Source: an uncultured Moraxella sp.
GTDB lineage: Bacteria > Pseudomonadota > Gammaproteobacteria > Pseudomonadales > Moraxellaceae
Length of the DNA stretch: 49,195 nt
Direction: 5' to 3'
Assembly (NCBI GenBank): GCA_943908425.1
Contig: CALTTC010000016.1
Coordinates: 1 to 49,195 of the forward strand
Each line of letters opens with the position of its first letter. Positions within the stretch are counted from its first letter, which is position 1. Shown one piece after another: positions 25,925 to 35,190 of the stretch. Both the position numbers and the translations under genes were made by a program. The notes under the pieces were generated by a model. The model was given only the letters and a program-made list of their open reading frames with translations, searched no databases and was not told where the DNA came from.

Positions 25925-27154
25925 CTAAAACAACACCCGCACTTTAATGGTTTCTGGCATTGTTTTTAGCGTGTCCAATGCTTTGGCAGAGTCCCCATCG
26001 CCCACGTCCATCACCAAATAGCCGACATTGTCATCGGTCATCAGGCTTTGGGCGACAATATTGATGTTGTCATTGGCGAATAGCTGATTGACTTTGGAGA
26101 GTACGCCTGCGACATTTTGGTGAATGTGTAACAGGCGGTGCGTGCCGTCTTTGTGGGGCAAGGCGATGTGGGGGAAATTAACCGCACTGATGGTATCGCC
26201 AAAATCAGAATACCGCACCAATTTTTCTGCCACTTCAATGCCGATATTGGCTTGGGCTTCTTGGGTAGAACCGCCGATATGGGGGGTCAAAATCACGTTG
26301 TCAAATTGGCACAGTGGTGAGTCAAAGACTTCATCAGCAGATTTAGGCTCGCTTGGAAATACGTCAATCGCTGCCCCAAGCAGTTTTTTGGTATGCAAGG
26401 CGATGCTTAATGCATCAATATCCACGCATTTGCCCCGTGCGGCGTTAATCAAATACGCCCCTTGTTTCATTTGAGCAAATTCATTTTCGCCAATCATCTG
26501 TCTTGTGCTTGGCAAGTCAGGAACGTGCAGGCTTACCACGTCAGCGGTTGCCAAAAGCTCGCCCAAATCGGCAACTTGCACCGCATTGCCAAGGGGGAGC
26601 TTATTGACCACATCGTGATAGATAACGTGCATACCAAGGCTTTCTGCCAGTACCGACAGTTGTGAGCCGATAGAGCCATAGCCGACAATGCCTAAGGTTT
26701 TGCCACGCACTTCCACGCTGTTTTTGGCAGATTTTTGCCAAACGCCCCGATGCACAAGGGCGTTTTTTTCTGGAATGCCACGCATTAGCATAATGGTCTG
26801 CCCAAGCACAAGCTCGGCTACCGAGCGAGTATTGGCATAAGGGGCATTAAACACAGGAATGCCAAGCGTGCGTGCCGCCGACAAATCCACTTGATTGGTG
26901 CCAATACAAAAACAGCCAATGCCAATCAGTTTGTCAGCACAGGCAAGCACATCGGCGGTTAATTGTGTGCGTGAGCGAATGCCAATAAAATGGGCGGTTT
27001 TGATTTTGTCAATCAGTTCGCTTTTTTCTAGGGCGGTATTGATGTATTCAATATTGGTGTAGCCTGCGTTTTTTAATAGATTGACGGCGTTGTCGTGCAA
27101 GCCTTCTAATAATAAAAAGCGGATTTTGTCTTTGTTGTAGGATAACTGAGCCAT
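25925..27154 (-). CDS. serA: D-3-phosphoglycerate dehydrogenase
   Basis: SerA oxidises 3-phosphoglycerate in the first step of serine synthesis. The 409-residue protein has the D-2-hydroxyacid dehydrogenase fold: Rossmann motif GIVGYGSIGSQ (about residues 157-167), the catalytic Arg in NAARG, the Glu in SEP, and the His in LTPHIGGST, then a C-terminal ACT domain (about residues 335-409) that binds serine for feedback control. Length and layout match E. coli SerA. The family can reduce 2-oxoglutarate to D-2-hydroxyglutarate, which gives meaning to the divergent dehydrogenase gene at 29388-30785. Confidence 0.96.
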   Translation of the reverse strand: MAQLSYNKDKIRFLLLEGLHDNAVNLLKNAGYTNIEYINTALEKSELIDKIKTAHFIGIRSRTQLTADVLACADKLIGIGCFCIGTNQVDLSAARTLGIPVFNAPYANTRSVAELVLGQTIMLMRGIPEKNALVHRGVWQKSAKNSVEVRGKTLGIVGYGSIGSQLSVLAESLGMHVIYHDVVNKLPLGNAVQVADLGELLATADVVSLHVPDLPSTRQMIGENEFAQMKQGAYLINAARGKCVDIDALSIALHTKKLLGAAIDVFPSEPKSADEVFDSPLCQFDNVILTPHIGGSTQEAQANIGIEVAEKLVRYSDFGDTISAVNFPHIALPHKDGTHRLLHIHQNVAGVLSKVNQLFANDNINIVAQSLMTDDNVGYLVMDVGDGDSAKALDTLKTMPETIKVRVLF

Positions 27155-27275
27155 AATTTGTCCTTAAAGGTAGACGATGGGTTAAGCGTTAATTTTTTAC
27201 AATAACCGTAGGTCTAGTGGTTTAATGTGATGATTGACGGCTATAAGTACTGTTGATAAAAGTAACCAGTAACTG

Positions 27276-27299
27276 ATATGCCAAAACATATGCCAAAAC
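27276..27299. repeat. 12-bp tandem repeat, two copies
   Basis: ATATGCCAAAAC is repeated exactly at 27276-27287 and 27288-27299. Confidence 0.85.
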
Positions 27300-27317
27300 A
27301 GTTAATCAGCCTAACGT

Positions 27318-27355
27318 GGTCATTAAACTAAAAGTTGGTCATTAAACTAAAAAGC
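27318..27355. repeat. 19-bp tandem repeat, about two copies
   Basis: A 19-bp unit beginning GGTCATTAAACTAAAA starts at 27318 and again at 27337; only the last bases differ. Confidence 0.8.
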
Positions 27356-27439
27356 CTAAACCAAAAAGAAGCTTAACTGTTTATTATCACACTCGTTTTT
27401 ATCATACTGGGTATCGCTACGCTTGCTATTACCACACTT

Positions 27440-27499
27440 ACTTAAGTATAGATAACTTAAGCACAGATAACCTAAGTGTAGACAACTTAAGTATAGAGC
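27440..27499. repeat. 15-bp tandem repeat, four copies
   Basis: Four consecutive 15-bp units (consensus ACTTAAGTATAGATA) occupy 27440-27454, 27455-27469, 27470-27484 and 27485-27499, with two to four differences between neighbours. The core CTTAAG-like word recurs at a fixed 15-bp spacing. Confidence 0.85.
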
Positions 27500-27560
27500 C
27501 AAGCGTATAACATAGTAAAATAAGTCTATCACCAAGCCGTTATTTGCCACTATCTTACTT

Positions 27561-27602
27561 AAAACTGCCAATGTTAAAACTGCCAATGTTAAAATTGCCA
27601 AT
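27561..27602. repeat. 15-bp tandem repeat, 2.8 copies
   Basis: AAAACTGCCAATGTT is exact at 27561-27575 and 27576-27590 and continues with one change as a partial third copy to 27602. Confidence 0.88.
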
Positions 27603-27853
27603 CATAGGGTTAAGTAAAAAATGTTGCCAATAAAGTGGCTTTAGCTTACAATGATAACGGTAATATTGCAAATAGATTTTTTAACGCTAGGCAAATTTGC
27701 TCACTATGCTGTAGTTGATTGTGCTGTACGGTTTACCTTGCTGTACGATGAACCGTGCGACACAATCACTACCTATTAGCTATGTACAATTAGCTATGGC
27801 AAACAGCAGGCTAGGCAAAAAAACCACACAAATTGCTCATAAAAGGATTGGTT

Positions 27854-29218
27854 ATGGATAAGACAAATTTTGTTGCAAGCGATAGCATTCGCCACAAGTT
27901 TTCGCAAGCGATGTCGGCGATGTACCAGCAAGAAGTGCCACTTTATAAGGATTTGATGGATTTGGTAGCAACAGTCAATGCCGAAACATTAGATAATAAC
28001 CCTGCTTTAAAAAAACAGCTTGAAAGCACAGGTGAGCTTGATAGAATTGACTTGGAACGCCACGGAGCGATTCGGCTTGGACTGCCAAGTGAGCTTGCCA
28101 CAATGCGACAAGTTTTGGCGGTGATGGGTATGTATCCTGTTGGTTATTATGATTTGGCAGGAGCGGGCGTGCCTGTGCATTCTACCGCATTTCGTGCCAA
28201 AGATGCTGACGCTTTAACCCAAAGCCCTTTTCGGATTTTTTGTTCGCTATTAAGGCTTGAGCTTATCAAAGATGTCGCCTTGCGTGAAAAAGCCAAACAA
28301 GTGCTAGATGAACGTCAAATTTTTAGCGATACGCTCTTGAACTTGGTACAAAAATTTGAACAAAATGGCGGATTGACTGCCGATGATGCCGATACTTTTG
28401 TCAAAGAAGCCACTAAAGTCTTTCAGTGGCACAAAACGTCCCCCATTGACAAGTCGCTTTATGAAAAGCTAAGCAATGAACACCGCTTGATTGCGGATAT
28501 TGTTGGTTTTCAAGGTCCGCATATCAATCACTTGACCCCACGCACCTTGGATATTGACAAAGCCCAAGCGATGATGGTAGAAAAAGACATTCCTGCCAAA
28601 GAAATTATTGAAGGCCCGCCCAAACGCAACTGCCCAATTTTATTACGCCAAACAAGCTTTAAGGCATTGCAAGAGCCTATTGTTTTTGCCGAAGGTCAAG
28701 GTGAAACAGGCAGTCATACCGCTCGTTTTGGGGAGATTGAACAGCGTGGCGTGGCATTGACCAAAAAGGGCAGACAGCTTTATGATGAGCTTTTGACTAA
28801 GGCTCGCACCCAAGCAGGCACGCCAGAAAAAGACCCAGTAGGGTATAATAAGGTGCTTGCCGATGTCTTTTTGGCTTTCCCTGATGATTATAAAAGCTTG
28901 TACGAGCAGGATTTGGCGTACTTTTTTTATCGGGTCAATAAAGCTGATGATAGACTAAAAACAGCAAGCAAAGACGATGCCAAAGCCTTGGTTGCCGATG
29001 GCGTGCTGGCGATAGAGCCGATTGTGTATGAAGATTTTTTGCCTGTGTCGGCGGCGGGGATTTTTCAGTCCAATTTGGGTGATGATGCCAAACAAAGCAG
29101 TGAAGCGGATTTATCCGATAAGCAAGCATTTGAAACTGCTCTTGGGGCAAGCGTCTACGATGAATGCGTGCTATATCAAGCAATGATGGACAAATCGCTT
29201 GAAGCTTGTTTGGGCTAA
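27854..29218 (+). CDS. hglS: 2-oxoadipate dioxygenase/decarboxylase (HglS, DUF1338/YdcJ family)
   Basis: HglS is an iron(II) enzyme that turns 2-oxoadipate into D-2-hydroxyglutarate with release of CO2, a step of D-lysine and 2-aminoadipate breakdown defined in Pseudomonas putida. The roughly 454-residue protein shows the family's conserved blocks: VPVHSTAFR (His109, a likely metal ligand), VGFQGPHINHLTPR, and TARFGEIEQRGVALT with the C-terminal ligand glutamate. AAGGA at 27843-27847 is 6 nt from the ATG at 27854; an upstream ATG at 27833 has no such site. The next gene encodes an FAD enzyme able to oxidise the product, which supports the assignment. Confidence 0.85.
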   Translation: MDKTNFVASDSIRHKFSQAMSAMYQQEVPLYKDLMDLVATVNAETLDNNPALKKQLESTGELDRIDLERHGAIRLGLPSELATMRQVLAVMGMYPVGYYDLAGAGVPVHSTAFRAKDADALTQSPFRIFCSLLRLELIKDVALREKAKQVLDERQIFSDTLLNLVQKFEQNGGLTADDADTFVKEATKVFQWHKTSPIDKSLYEKLSNEHRLIADIVGFQGPHINHLTPRTLDIDKAQAMMVEKDIPAKEIIEGPPKRNCPILLRQTSFKALQEPIVFAEGQGETGSHTARFGEIEQRGVALTKKGRQLYDELLTKARTQAGTPEKDPVGYNKVLADVFLAFPDDYKSLYEQDLAYFFYRVNKADDRLKTASKDDAKALVADGVLAIEPIVYEDFLPVSAAGIFQSNLGDDAKQSSEADLSDKQAFETALGASVYDECVLYQAMMDKSLEACLG

Positions 29219-29387
29219 CTAATCTGTTATCTGTTAGTTATCCAACGCTTAATTACCGTCATTGGTTATCGCAATCATAAGGTTGCGATAACGCCGATTA
29301 TTATGAATAGCTAATATCTACCACAATCGTATGTCAAAATATAAGTCTACGGTGTTTTTTAACGAGACATATTCACAAGGACGAACA

Positions 29388-30785
29388 ATGAAACCAGTCA
29401 TTGATGAGCTAATAAAAAGGCTAACTGCCATTTTTCACCCAAGCCAAATCAAAAGCGACAAAGACAGTCTTGCCCATTGGGGCTGTGATTGGACTCGCCA
29501 TTTTAACCCCAATCCTTGTGTCATTGTATTCCCAAAAAGCACCGAAGAGGTGCAAAAAGTGGTGCAGTTGTGCAATGAATTAAAGGTTGGCATTGTGCCA
29601 AGTGGCGGTCGCACTGGGCTGTCGGCAGGGGCAGTGGCGGCCAATGGCGAGCTTGTATTAAGCCTTGATAAAATGAATGCGGTGGTTGAATTTTATCCAG
29701 AAGATGCGATGGTCAAGGTGCAAGCAGGTATGGTAACCAAAGCCTTGCAAGACTATGCTGACAGTGTTGGGCTGTATTATCCTGTGGATTTTGCGTCAAG
29801 TGGCTCAAGCCAAATTGGCGGTAATATTGGCACCAATGCAGGCGGGATTAAGGTAATTCGCTATGGTATGACCCGCAACTGGGTGCAAGGCTTGACCGTG
29901 GTAACAGGCAAGGGCGATATTTTGCACTTAAACAACGGTATGACCAAAAACGCCACAGGCTATGATTTTCGCCATTTGTTCATTGGGGCAGAAGGCACGC
30001 TTGGGGTGGTAACAGAAGCCTACATCAAACTGCACCGTCCGCCTGCCAATTTAACAGTGATGGTGTTTGGTAGTGATGAATTTGCCAATATAATGACACT
30101 ACTTGACCGTTTTGGGCAAAAAATCACACTGACTGCTTTTGAGTTTTTTGACCAAACGGCACTGACGAAAGTGCTGACAGCAGGACACGCCAAAGCACCA
30201 TTTGACAGCCAAACACGCTTTTATGCCTTGCTTGAATTTGAGGCAAGTGATGAGGGTGTGATGGATACGGCGTTGGCGACTTTTGAGGCGTGTTTTGAGG
30301 CGGGGCTAATTGCCGATGCGGTGATGAGCCAGTCGCTTGCCCAAGCCCAAGAGCTATGGCGACTGCGTGAGACCATTGCCGAGACCATTGCCGTATTTAC
30401 GCCTTATAAAAACGACATTTCGGTGCTAATTGGGCGTGTGCCTGATTTTATTGCTGATATTGATGCGATTGTGGCACAACATTACCCTGAATTTGAAGTG
30501 TGTTGGTATGGGCATATTGGTGATGGCAATTTGCATTTGAATATTTTAAAGCCTGATAATTTAACCAAAGAAGCGTTTTTTGCCATTTGCCAAAAAGTCA
30601 ATACTGCCGTTTTTGAAACGGTACAAAAATACGGCGGTTCGGTGTCAGCAGAGCACGGCGTGGGTATGACCAAAAAACCTTATTTGACCTATACACGCAG
30701 TCAAACAGAGATTGATTATATGAAAGCAATCAAAGCAGTATTTGACCCAAATGGCATTATGAATCAGGGTAAGATTTTTGATTAG
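29388..30785 (+). CDS. FAD-linked D-2-hydroxyglutarate dehydrogenase (GlcD/D2HGDH family)
   Basis: The protein of about 465 residues has an FAD_binding_4 domain (PSGGRTGLSAGAV and GGNIGTNAGG around residues 75-155) and the FAD-oxidase C domain ending in HIGDGNLHLNIL, EHGVG and FDPNGIMNQGKIF. This is the D-lactate/glycolate/D-2-hydroxyglutarate dehydrogenase family, which passes electrons to electron-transfer flavoprotein or quinones. The D-2-hydroxyglutarate assignment is inferred from context (HglS upstream, SerA divergent), since D-lactate and glycolate enzymes look similar. AAGGA at 29377-29381 selects the ATG at 29388 over 29331. Confidence 0.82.
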   Translation: MKPVIDELIKRLTAIFHPSQIKSDKDSLAHWGCDWTRHFNPNPCVIVFPKSTEEVQKVVQLCNELKVGIVPSGGRTGLSAGAVAANGELVLSLDKMNAVVEFYPEDAMVKVQAGMVTKALQDYADSVGLYYPVDFASSGSSQIGGNIGTNAGGIKVIRYGMTRNWVQGLTVVTGKGDILHLNNGMTKNATGYDFRHLFIGAEGTLGVVTEAYIKLHRPPANLTVMVFGSDEFANIMTLLDRFGQKITLTAFEFFDQTALTKVLTAGHAKAPFDSQTRFYALLEFEASDEGVMDTALATFEACFEAGLIADAVMSQSLAQAQELWRLRETIAETIAVFTPYKNDISVLIGRVPDFIADIDAIVAQHYPEFEVCWYGHIGDGNLHLNILKPDNLTKEAFFAICQKVNTAVFETVQKYGGSVSAEHGVGMTKKPYLTYTRSQTEIDYMKAIKAVFDPNGIMNQGKIFD

Positions 30786-31070
30786 AGCGATTTTGGGTAT
30801 TTGTATGGGTGTGAGTGAGTAAGGTGGATTTAATCTACTTTTTGCAAAATGACCATTTTTATTTGATATGGTAGATTGTTTATTTTAAAAATGGCGTGAT
30901 TGCTGTTATTGGTATTGCTCATTGCTAGGGTCTATCGTATTTATTGTGGGGGTTAAAATTGTCAGTATCGCAGGCTAAGTTTAAGCAAGCGAGTTGATCA
31001 ATTAAACTGATGCAGCTGCTCATTGAGTGGTGTTTTTATTTGATAAAGTATTATTAAAAAGGGCGACTAG
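30786..31070. other. Non-coding interval after the dehydrogenase gene
   Basis: No gene-like frame or hairpin is seen in these 285 bases; the region ends at the terminator between convergent genes. Confidence 0.5.
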
Positions 31071-31096
31071 AAAAGCGGACTCATTATCCGCTTTTT
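31071..31096. terminator. Terminator between convergent genes
   Basis: AAAAGCGGA (31071-31079) pairs with TCCGCTTTT (31087-31095) around a 7-base loop, followed by further T residues on the plus strand. It can serve both the plus-strand dehydrogenase gene and the minus-strand Sel1 gene. Confidence 0.82.
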
Positions 31097-31128
31097 TGTT
31101 GCTTTTGATTATTTGTTTTTATTTTAAG

Positions 31129-31707
31129 TTATTTGTTTTGAAACCACGCATTGGCTTCTTCTTTGGCTTTAGCGATTTCGCTTGAGGAGAGGTTTAGAGC
31201 CAGCTGTCCGATTTTGTTTTTGGCGGCGTTTTTGATGTCATCTTTGAGCATCACCTCACGTGCTGACAGTTCATACCATTTATAAGCGTCTACCAGACGT
31301 TGTTCACGTTCATCTAAGATTGCTAAGGCAAAACTGGCACGGTTTTCACCCAAATGAGCTGCCTTTTCTAGCCATTGGCGAGCTTTTTGTTTATCAGCCG
31401 TTACCCCCTCGCCCTTTAGGTACATAATCCCTAAATTGAGCATGGCAGGGGCGGCGTTTTGTTCGGCGGCACGTCCATACCAGTAGGCGGCATTTTTTGT
31501 GTCCTTGGTCATATTCTCGCCCCGTTGTAAGCGTTTTGCTAAGAAAAATTGGGCGTGGGCGTTGCCATTTTGGGCGTGATAGGCAAGGTTACTGGCGTCC
31601 ATTATCTCAAAGCGGGAGACATCTAGGGGAATATTGGCAACCAGTTCGGCTTGGGCGGTGGCTGTAAAAGCACAGGTTAGGGCACACGCTAAGAGAAATT
31701 TTTTCAT
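31129..31707 (-). CDS. Exported Sel1-like repeat protein
   Basis: About 192 residues starting with a clear Sec signal peptide (MKKFLLACALTCAFTATAQA). The mature part contains Sel1-like TPR repeats: AQFFLAKRLQRGENMTKDTKNAAYWYGRAAEQNAAPAMLNLGIMYLKGEGVTADKQKA and one further copy. Such repeats form a solenoid for protein-protein contact; in bacteria they act in envelope assembly or host interaction. The partner is unknown. AAGGA 6 nt upstream supports the ATG at 31707 rather than 31731. No operon partner is evident. Confidence 0.86.
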   Translation of the reverse strand: MKKFLLACALTCAFTATAQAELVANIPLDVSRFEIMDASNLAYHAQNGNAHAQFFLAKRLQRGENMTKDTKNAAYWYGRAAEQNAAPAMLNLGIMYLKGEGVTADKQKARQWLEKAAHLGENRASFALAILDEREQRLVDAYKWYELSAREVMLKDDIKNAAKNKIGQLALNLSSSEIAKAKEEANAWFQNK

Positions 31708-31919
31708 AATTAGTCCTTGAATGAAATACAAAACATCAACAGAACGCTTAGCTTAGCATTAAGTTATTGAAAATTCAAATAACGGCGATTGGGCTTACTG
31801 ATAATAACAACGCTCACTTTTAAAAAAAGTGATATAAATCAAATACTTGTATTGTCAAGAAATACTTAAGCAATAATGTAAGCAAATATAACAATTATTG
31901 CTCTAAAACATTGTCAGCG

Positions 31920-32555
31920 TTAGCCCTTAGTAATCCGATACACTGCCACATCGGCAAGTAAGTTGGGGGCGTGTTTGACGGCGTGGGCAAGCCCTGTGTG
32001 CAAAACTTTGGGCAGGCGTTTTGGTAGGGGCGAGTCTGATACCGCAATGCTGTCCAAAATGGTAATATTGTTGTCATCACACAGCCGTTCAAAGTCTTTA
32101 AAGGTGCATAGATGGATATTGGGCGTATTGTACCATTCATAAGGAATGGTTTCGCTGACTGGCATAATGCCTTTGAGGCCTAAATACACACGGTTTTGCC
32201 AATAGGCAAAATTAGGAAAAGTAACAATCCCTTCTTTGCCAACACGCAACATATCAATGAGTAGCTCTTTTGGGTTTTTGACCGCTTGCAAGGCACGCAT
32301 CATCACGACCGTATCAAAACTGTTGTCGTTAAACCGTGCCAGCCCATCGTTTAAGTCTTGCTCAATAATACACAAACCCTTGCCAATGGCGGTGTTAATC
32401 TTATCTTCATTGAGTTCAATGCCGTAGCCTGTAACTAAAAGCGTGCGTTGCAAATAGGCAAGCAATTCGCCATCACCACAGCCCAAATCCAAAATACGGC
32501 TTTGGGGTTTTATCCAAGTTTTGGCAAAAGTATAATCAATTTTCATAAGGGGCAT
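31920..32555 (-). CDS. metW: MetW, methionine biosynthesis partner of MetX
   Basis: The protein of about 208-211 residues has an S-adenosylmethionine-methyltransferase-like fold: ILDLGCGDGELLAYL (about residues 22-35) and VVMMRALQAV, and the family-typical GIVTFPNFAYWQNRVYLGLKGIMPVS. MetW is conserved next to metX and is needed for full homoserine acyltransferase activity in several proteobacteria. Starts at 32555 or 32546 are both possible; either overlaps the end of metX (by 20 or 11 bases), so translation is coupled. Confidence 0.93.
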   Translation of the reverse strand: MPLMKIDYTFAKTWIKPQSRILDLGCGDGELLAYLQRTLLVTGYGIELNEDKINTAIGKGLCIIEQDLNDGLARFNDNSFDTVVMMRALQAVKNPKELLIDMLRVGKEGIVTFPNFAYWQNRVYLGLKGIMPVSETIPYEWYNTPNIHLCTFKDFERLCDDNNITILDSIAVSDSPLPKRLPKVLHTGLAHAVKHAPNLLADVAVYRITKG

Positions 32556-33693
32556 TCAAAAAATTTTGTACCGCTTGGCTGTAGCGGGGAATATCAAATA
32601 AAAAAGAATCGTGTCCGTGTGGGGCATCAATATTGACAAAACTAACAGGCTTTTGGCTTGCAATGAGTGCATCTACAATCTCAATGGAACGCTCGGGGCT
32701 AAACCGCCAGTCGCTTGTAAATGACACAATCAAAAACTGGCATTCGGTGCGTTGCAAGGTGTAGGTCAAAGCGTCTTTTTCGCTTAAAGTTTTGGGGGCG
32801 TAATCTCGTGTGGGGTCAAAATAATCCAATGCTTTTGTCATCAAAAGATAGGTATTGGCATCAAAATTTTCGCTAAAGCGTTCACCTTGATAACGCAAAT
32901 AGCTCTCCACTTGAAATTCAACATCAAAACCATATAAAAATTTGCCTGATTTTAAATCTCGCCCAAATTTTGCCATCATGGCTTCTTCGGTCAAATAGGT
33001 GATATGCCCCACCATTCTGGCTAAAATTAGCCCACGGCGTGGGTAGGTGTTTTTTTCTAAATAAAAGCCGTCTTTAAAGTCAGGGTCAGATAAGATAGAT
33101 TGGCGTGCCACTTCATTAAAGGCGATATTTTGGGCGGACAATTTGGGGGTGCTGGCAATCATCACGCATTTTTGTAGCCTGTCGGGATAATCTACCGCCC
33201 ATTGCAGTGCTTGCATACCGCCCATTGAACCGCCAACCACGGCGTACCATTGGTCAATGCCCAAATAATCTGCCAGCATGACTTGCGTTTTGACCCAATC
33301 TTTGATGGTGATTAAGGGAAAATCCGCCCCAAATGGCTTGCCTGTGGCAGGGTTTAGGCTGGTTGGGCCTGTTGAGCCGTGGCACGATCCGATGTTATTT
33401 AGGCACACCACAAAAAACCGCTCGGTATCAATCGCTTTATTGGGGCCTATCATCGTATCCCACCAGCCTGCCTTGGTGTCGCTGTCGCTGTGGTAGCCTG
33501 CGGCGTGATGACTGCCTGATAGGGCGTGGCAAATCAAAATGGCGTTGCTATGCTCGCTATTTAGTTTGCCATAGGTTTCTACCATTAAATCAAACCCAGC
33601 TAAGGTGCGATGGCATTCTAGCGTTAAAGGCGTATCAAAATGAATACGCTTTGGGGTAACAATGCCAACACTGTTTGGATTTTGATGGGTCAT
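32536..33693 (-). CDS. metX: Homoserine O-acyltransferase (probably O-succinyltransferase)
   Basis: MetX activates homoserine for methionine synthesis. The 385-residue alpha/beta hydrolase has the nucleophile in GGSMGGMQALQW (Ser156), ICHALSGSHHAAG, and the catalytic Asp/His region ending in DAPHGHDSFL. In gammaproteobacteria, MetX enzymes encoded with MetW are mostly O-succinyltransferases, so this activity is more likely than acetylation, but that is inferred. The ATG at 33693 is preferred to a TTG at 33699. metW overlaps its 3' end. Confidence 0.94.
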   Translation of the reverse strand: MTHQNPNSVGIVTPKRIHFDTPLTLECHRTLAGFDLMVETYGKLNSEHSNAILICHALSGSHHAAGYHSDSDTKAGWWDTMIGPNKAIDTERFFVVCLNNIGSCHGSTGPTSLNPATGKPFGADFPLITIKDWVKTQVMLADYLGIDQWYAVVGGSMGGMQALQWAVDYPDRLQKCVMIASTPKLSAQNIAFNEVARQSILSDPDFKDGFYLEKNTYPRRGLILARMVGHITYLTEEAMMAKFGRDLKSGKFLYGFDVEFQVESYLRYQGERFSENFDANTYLLMTKALDYFDPTRDYAPKTLSEKDALTYTLQRTECQFLIVSFTSDWRFSPERSIEIVDALIASQKPVSFVNIDAPHGHDSFLFDIPRYSQAVQNFLNAPYEN

Positions 33694-34067
33694 AATCAAT
33701 CATTAAAACAAAATAAGTAAGATAAAGCCGAGTAAAGTAAAGCTAGAATAAGGCTAAAATAAACATTGTAGCAAATTTTTGTTAAGGCTTAAAGAACTAT
33801 TGGCGTGTTTGTTGTGTTTGTTGCTAGGGTAGCTGATTTTGAAGGGGGTTATTGAATTTTTAATTGCGTTGTTTTAACCATATTGTTTTAATTGCATTAA
33901 AGGCAGTGATAATAAATTTTAACATACGTTTTTGTGATTTTAGCGTATGATAGGGGGCTTTAAGTATTGGTTTAAAGCGTTGGCTTAAAAGATGTGGTTA
34001 AGTGGTGCTGGTTAAGCAATGCTGATTGCGTGGTTAATGGTTTTGATTAAAGTAATAAGGGGTAGCA
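33694..34067. other. Intergenic region between divergent metX and hemH
   Basis: 374 AT-rich bases that must contain both divergent promoters. I found no box good enough to mark and no S-adenosylmethionine riboswitch-like structure that I could recognise upstream of metX. Confidence 0.45.
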
Positions 34068-35042
34068 ATGCACAATAAAAAAACCGCCGTGATTTTGATG
34101 AATTTGGGTACGCCAGATGAGCCAACGCCTGTTGCGGTACGGCGTTATTTGCGTGAATTTTTGTCTGATACCCGGGTCGTTGAGATACCGCCTATCCTAT
34201 GGCAGGTGATTTTAAACTGTTTTGTGCTAACCACTCGCCCAAAACGGGTCGCCCATGCCTATGCCAGCATTTGGCAAAATCCGTGGGGCGATGATTCGCC
34301 AATGCGTGCCATTTTAAAGACTCAAGTCAATCAAGTTGCCAAGTTATTGCCTGATGATATTGACGTGCATATGGCGATGACTTATGGTAATCCGTCAATC
34401 AAAAAAGTGCTAAAAAAACTGCACAGTGATGGTGTTGCACGCTTTATTGTGTTGCCACTTTATCCACAGTATTCAGCGACCAGCACAGGGGCAGCGTTTG
34501 ATGCGGTGATGACAACACTGATGCGTGAGCGTAATGTGCCTGAGATTGTTTTTATTAAAGATTATCACAATCACCCTTTATATATTGACGCATTGGCAAA
34601 TAGCGTGCAGGCGTTTTGGGCAAAAAATGGGCGTGCCGACAAGCTTTTGATGAGCTTTCACGGTATCCCAAAGCCGTTTGCTGATAAGGGCGACCCTTAT
34701 CCTAATCAATGCCATACCACGGCAACTCTGTTGGCACAAAAACTAAACCTTGACGATGATGAATGGGCGATTAGCTTTCAATCTCGTTTTGGGGCACAAG
34801 AATGGCTACGCCCTTATACCGATGAATTGCTTGGTGAGTGGGCTAAAAGTGGGGTAAAATCGGTGCAAATAATGAGTCCTGCCTTTTCGGCCGATTGCTT
34901 GGAGACGCTAGAGGAGCTGGCGGTAGAAAATAAAGACAACTTTTTGCAAGCGGGCGGGCAAGCTTACGACTACATTCCTGCCTTAAATGACAATGACGAC
35001 CACATTGCGATGATAACAGCGATTGTGCAGGGGTATTTGTGA
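34068..35042 (+). CDS. hemH: Ferrochelatase
   Basis: HemH inserts ferrous iron into protoporphyrin IX, the last step of protohaem synthesis, at the inner face of the membrane. The 324-residue protein has AVILMNLGTPDEP at the N-terminus, PLYPQYSATSTGA, His198 in MSFHGIP and Glu279 in CLETLEEL, the two residues essential in the family, 81 residues apart as in E. coli. AAGGGG stands upstream of the ATG. It is the only haem gene in the window. Confidence 0.96.
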   Translation: MHNKKTAVILMNLGTPDEPTPVAVRRYLREFLSDTRVVEIPPILWQVILNCFVLTTRPKRVAHAYASIWQNPWGDDSPMRAILKTQVNQVAKLLPDDIDVHMAMTYGNPSIKKVLKKLHSDGVARFIVLPLYPQYSATSTGAAFDAVMTTLMRERNVPEIVFIKDYHNHPLYIDALANSVQAFWAKNGRADKLLMSFHGIPKPFADKGDPYPNQCHTTATLLAQKLNLDDDEWAISFQSRFGAQEWLRPYTDELLGEWAKSGVKSVQIMSPAFSADCLETLEELAVENKDNFLQAGGQAYDYIPALNDNDDHIAMITAIVQGYL

Positions 35043-35190
35043 TGAGTGATTGAGCTAAAGCTAGCTGATAAATTTAAATTATTGATAAAACGGTTATTTT
35101 TTAATGCTTGTTTGTTTTAGTAATTGTTTTTTGGCAATGGTTTTTTTTTGGCGGTTGTTGATTTAATATAAATAAATTGAAGGTGGGGTA

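Larger units (their letters stand above)
27155..27853. other. 699-bp non-coding spacer between serA and hglS, rich in tandem repeats
   Basis: I see no reliable gene. The spacer contains five tandem-repeat patches with periods of 12, 19, 15 and 15 bp plus near-repeats of GCTGTACG. A hydrophobic minus-strand frame at 27356-27601 covers two of the patches and is judged spurious. Promoters for the divergent genes must lie here, but none is clear enough to place. Confidence 0.5.

Noticed and set aside
27356..27601. Minus-strand frame encoding a very hydrophobic 81-residue peptide with LTLAV and YLxxL repeats
   Set aside because: The repeats arise from the 15-bp tandem DNA repeats, there is no ribosome binding site, and no known family fits; more likely a by-product of repeat DNA.
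33694..34067. Possible S-adenosylmethionine riboswitch upstream of metX
   Set aside because: I could not identify a conserved aptamer core or an associated terminator; the region looks like plain AT-rich promoter DNA.
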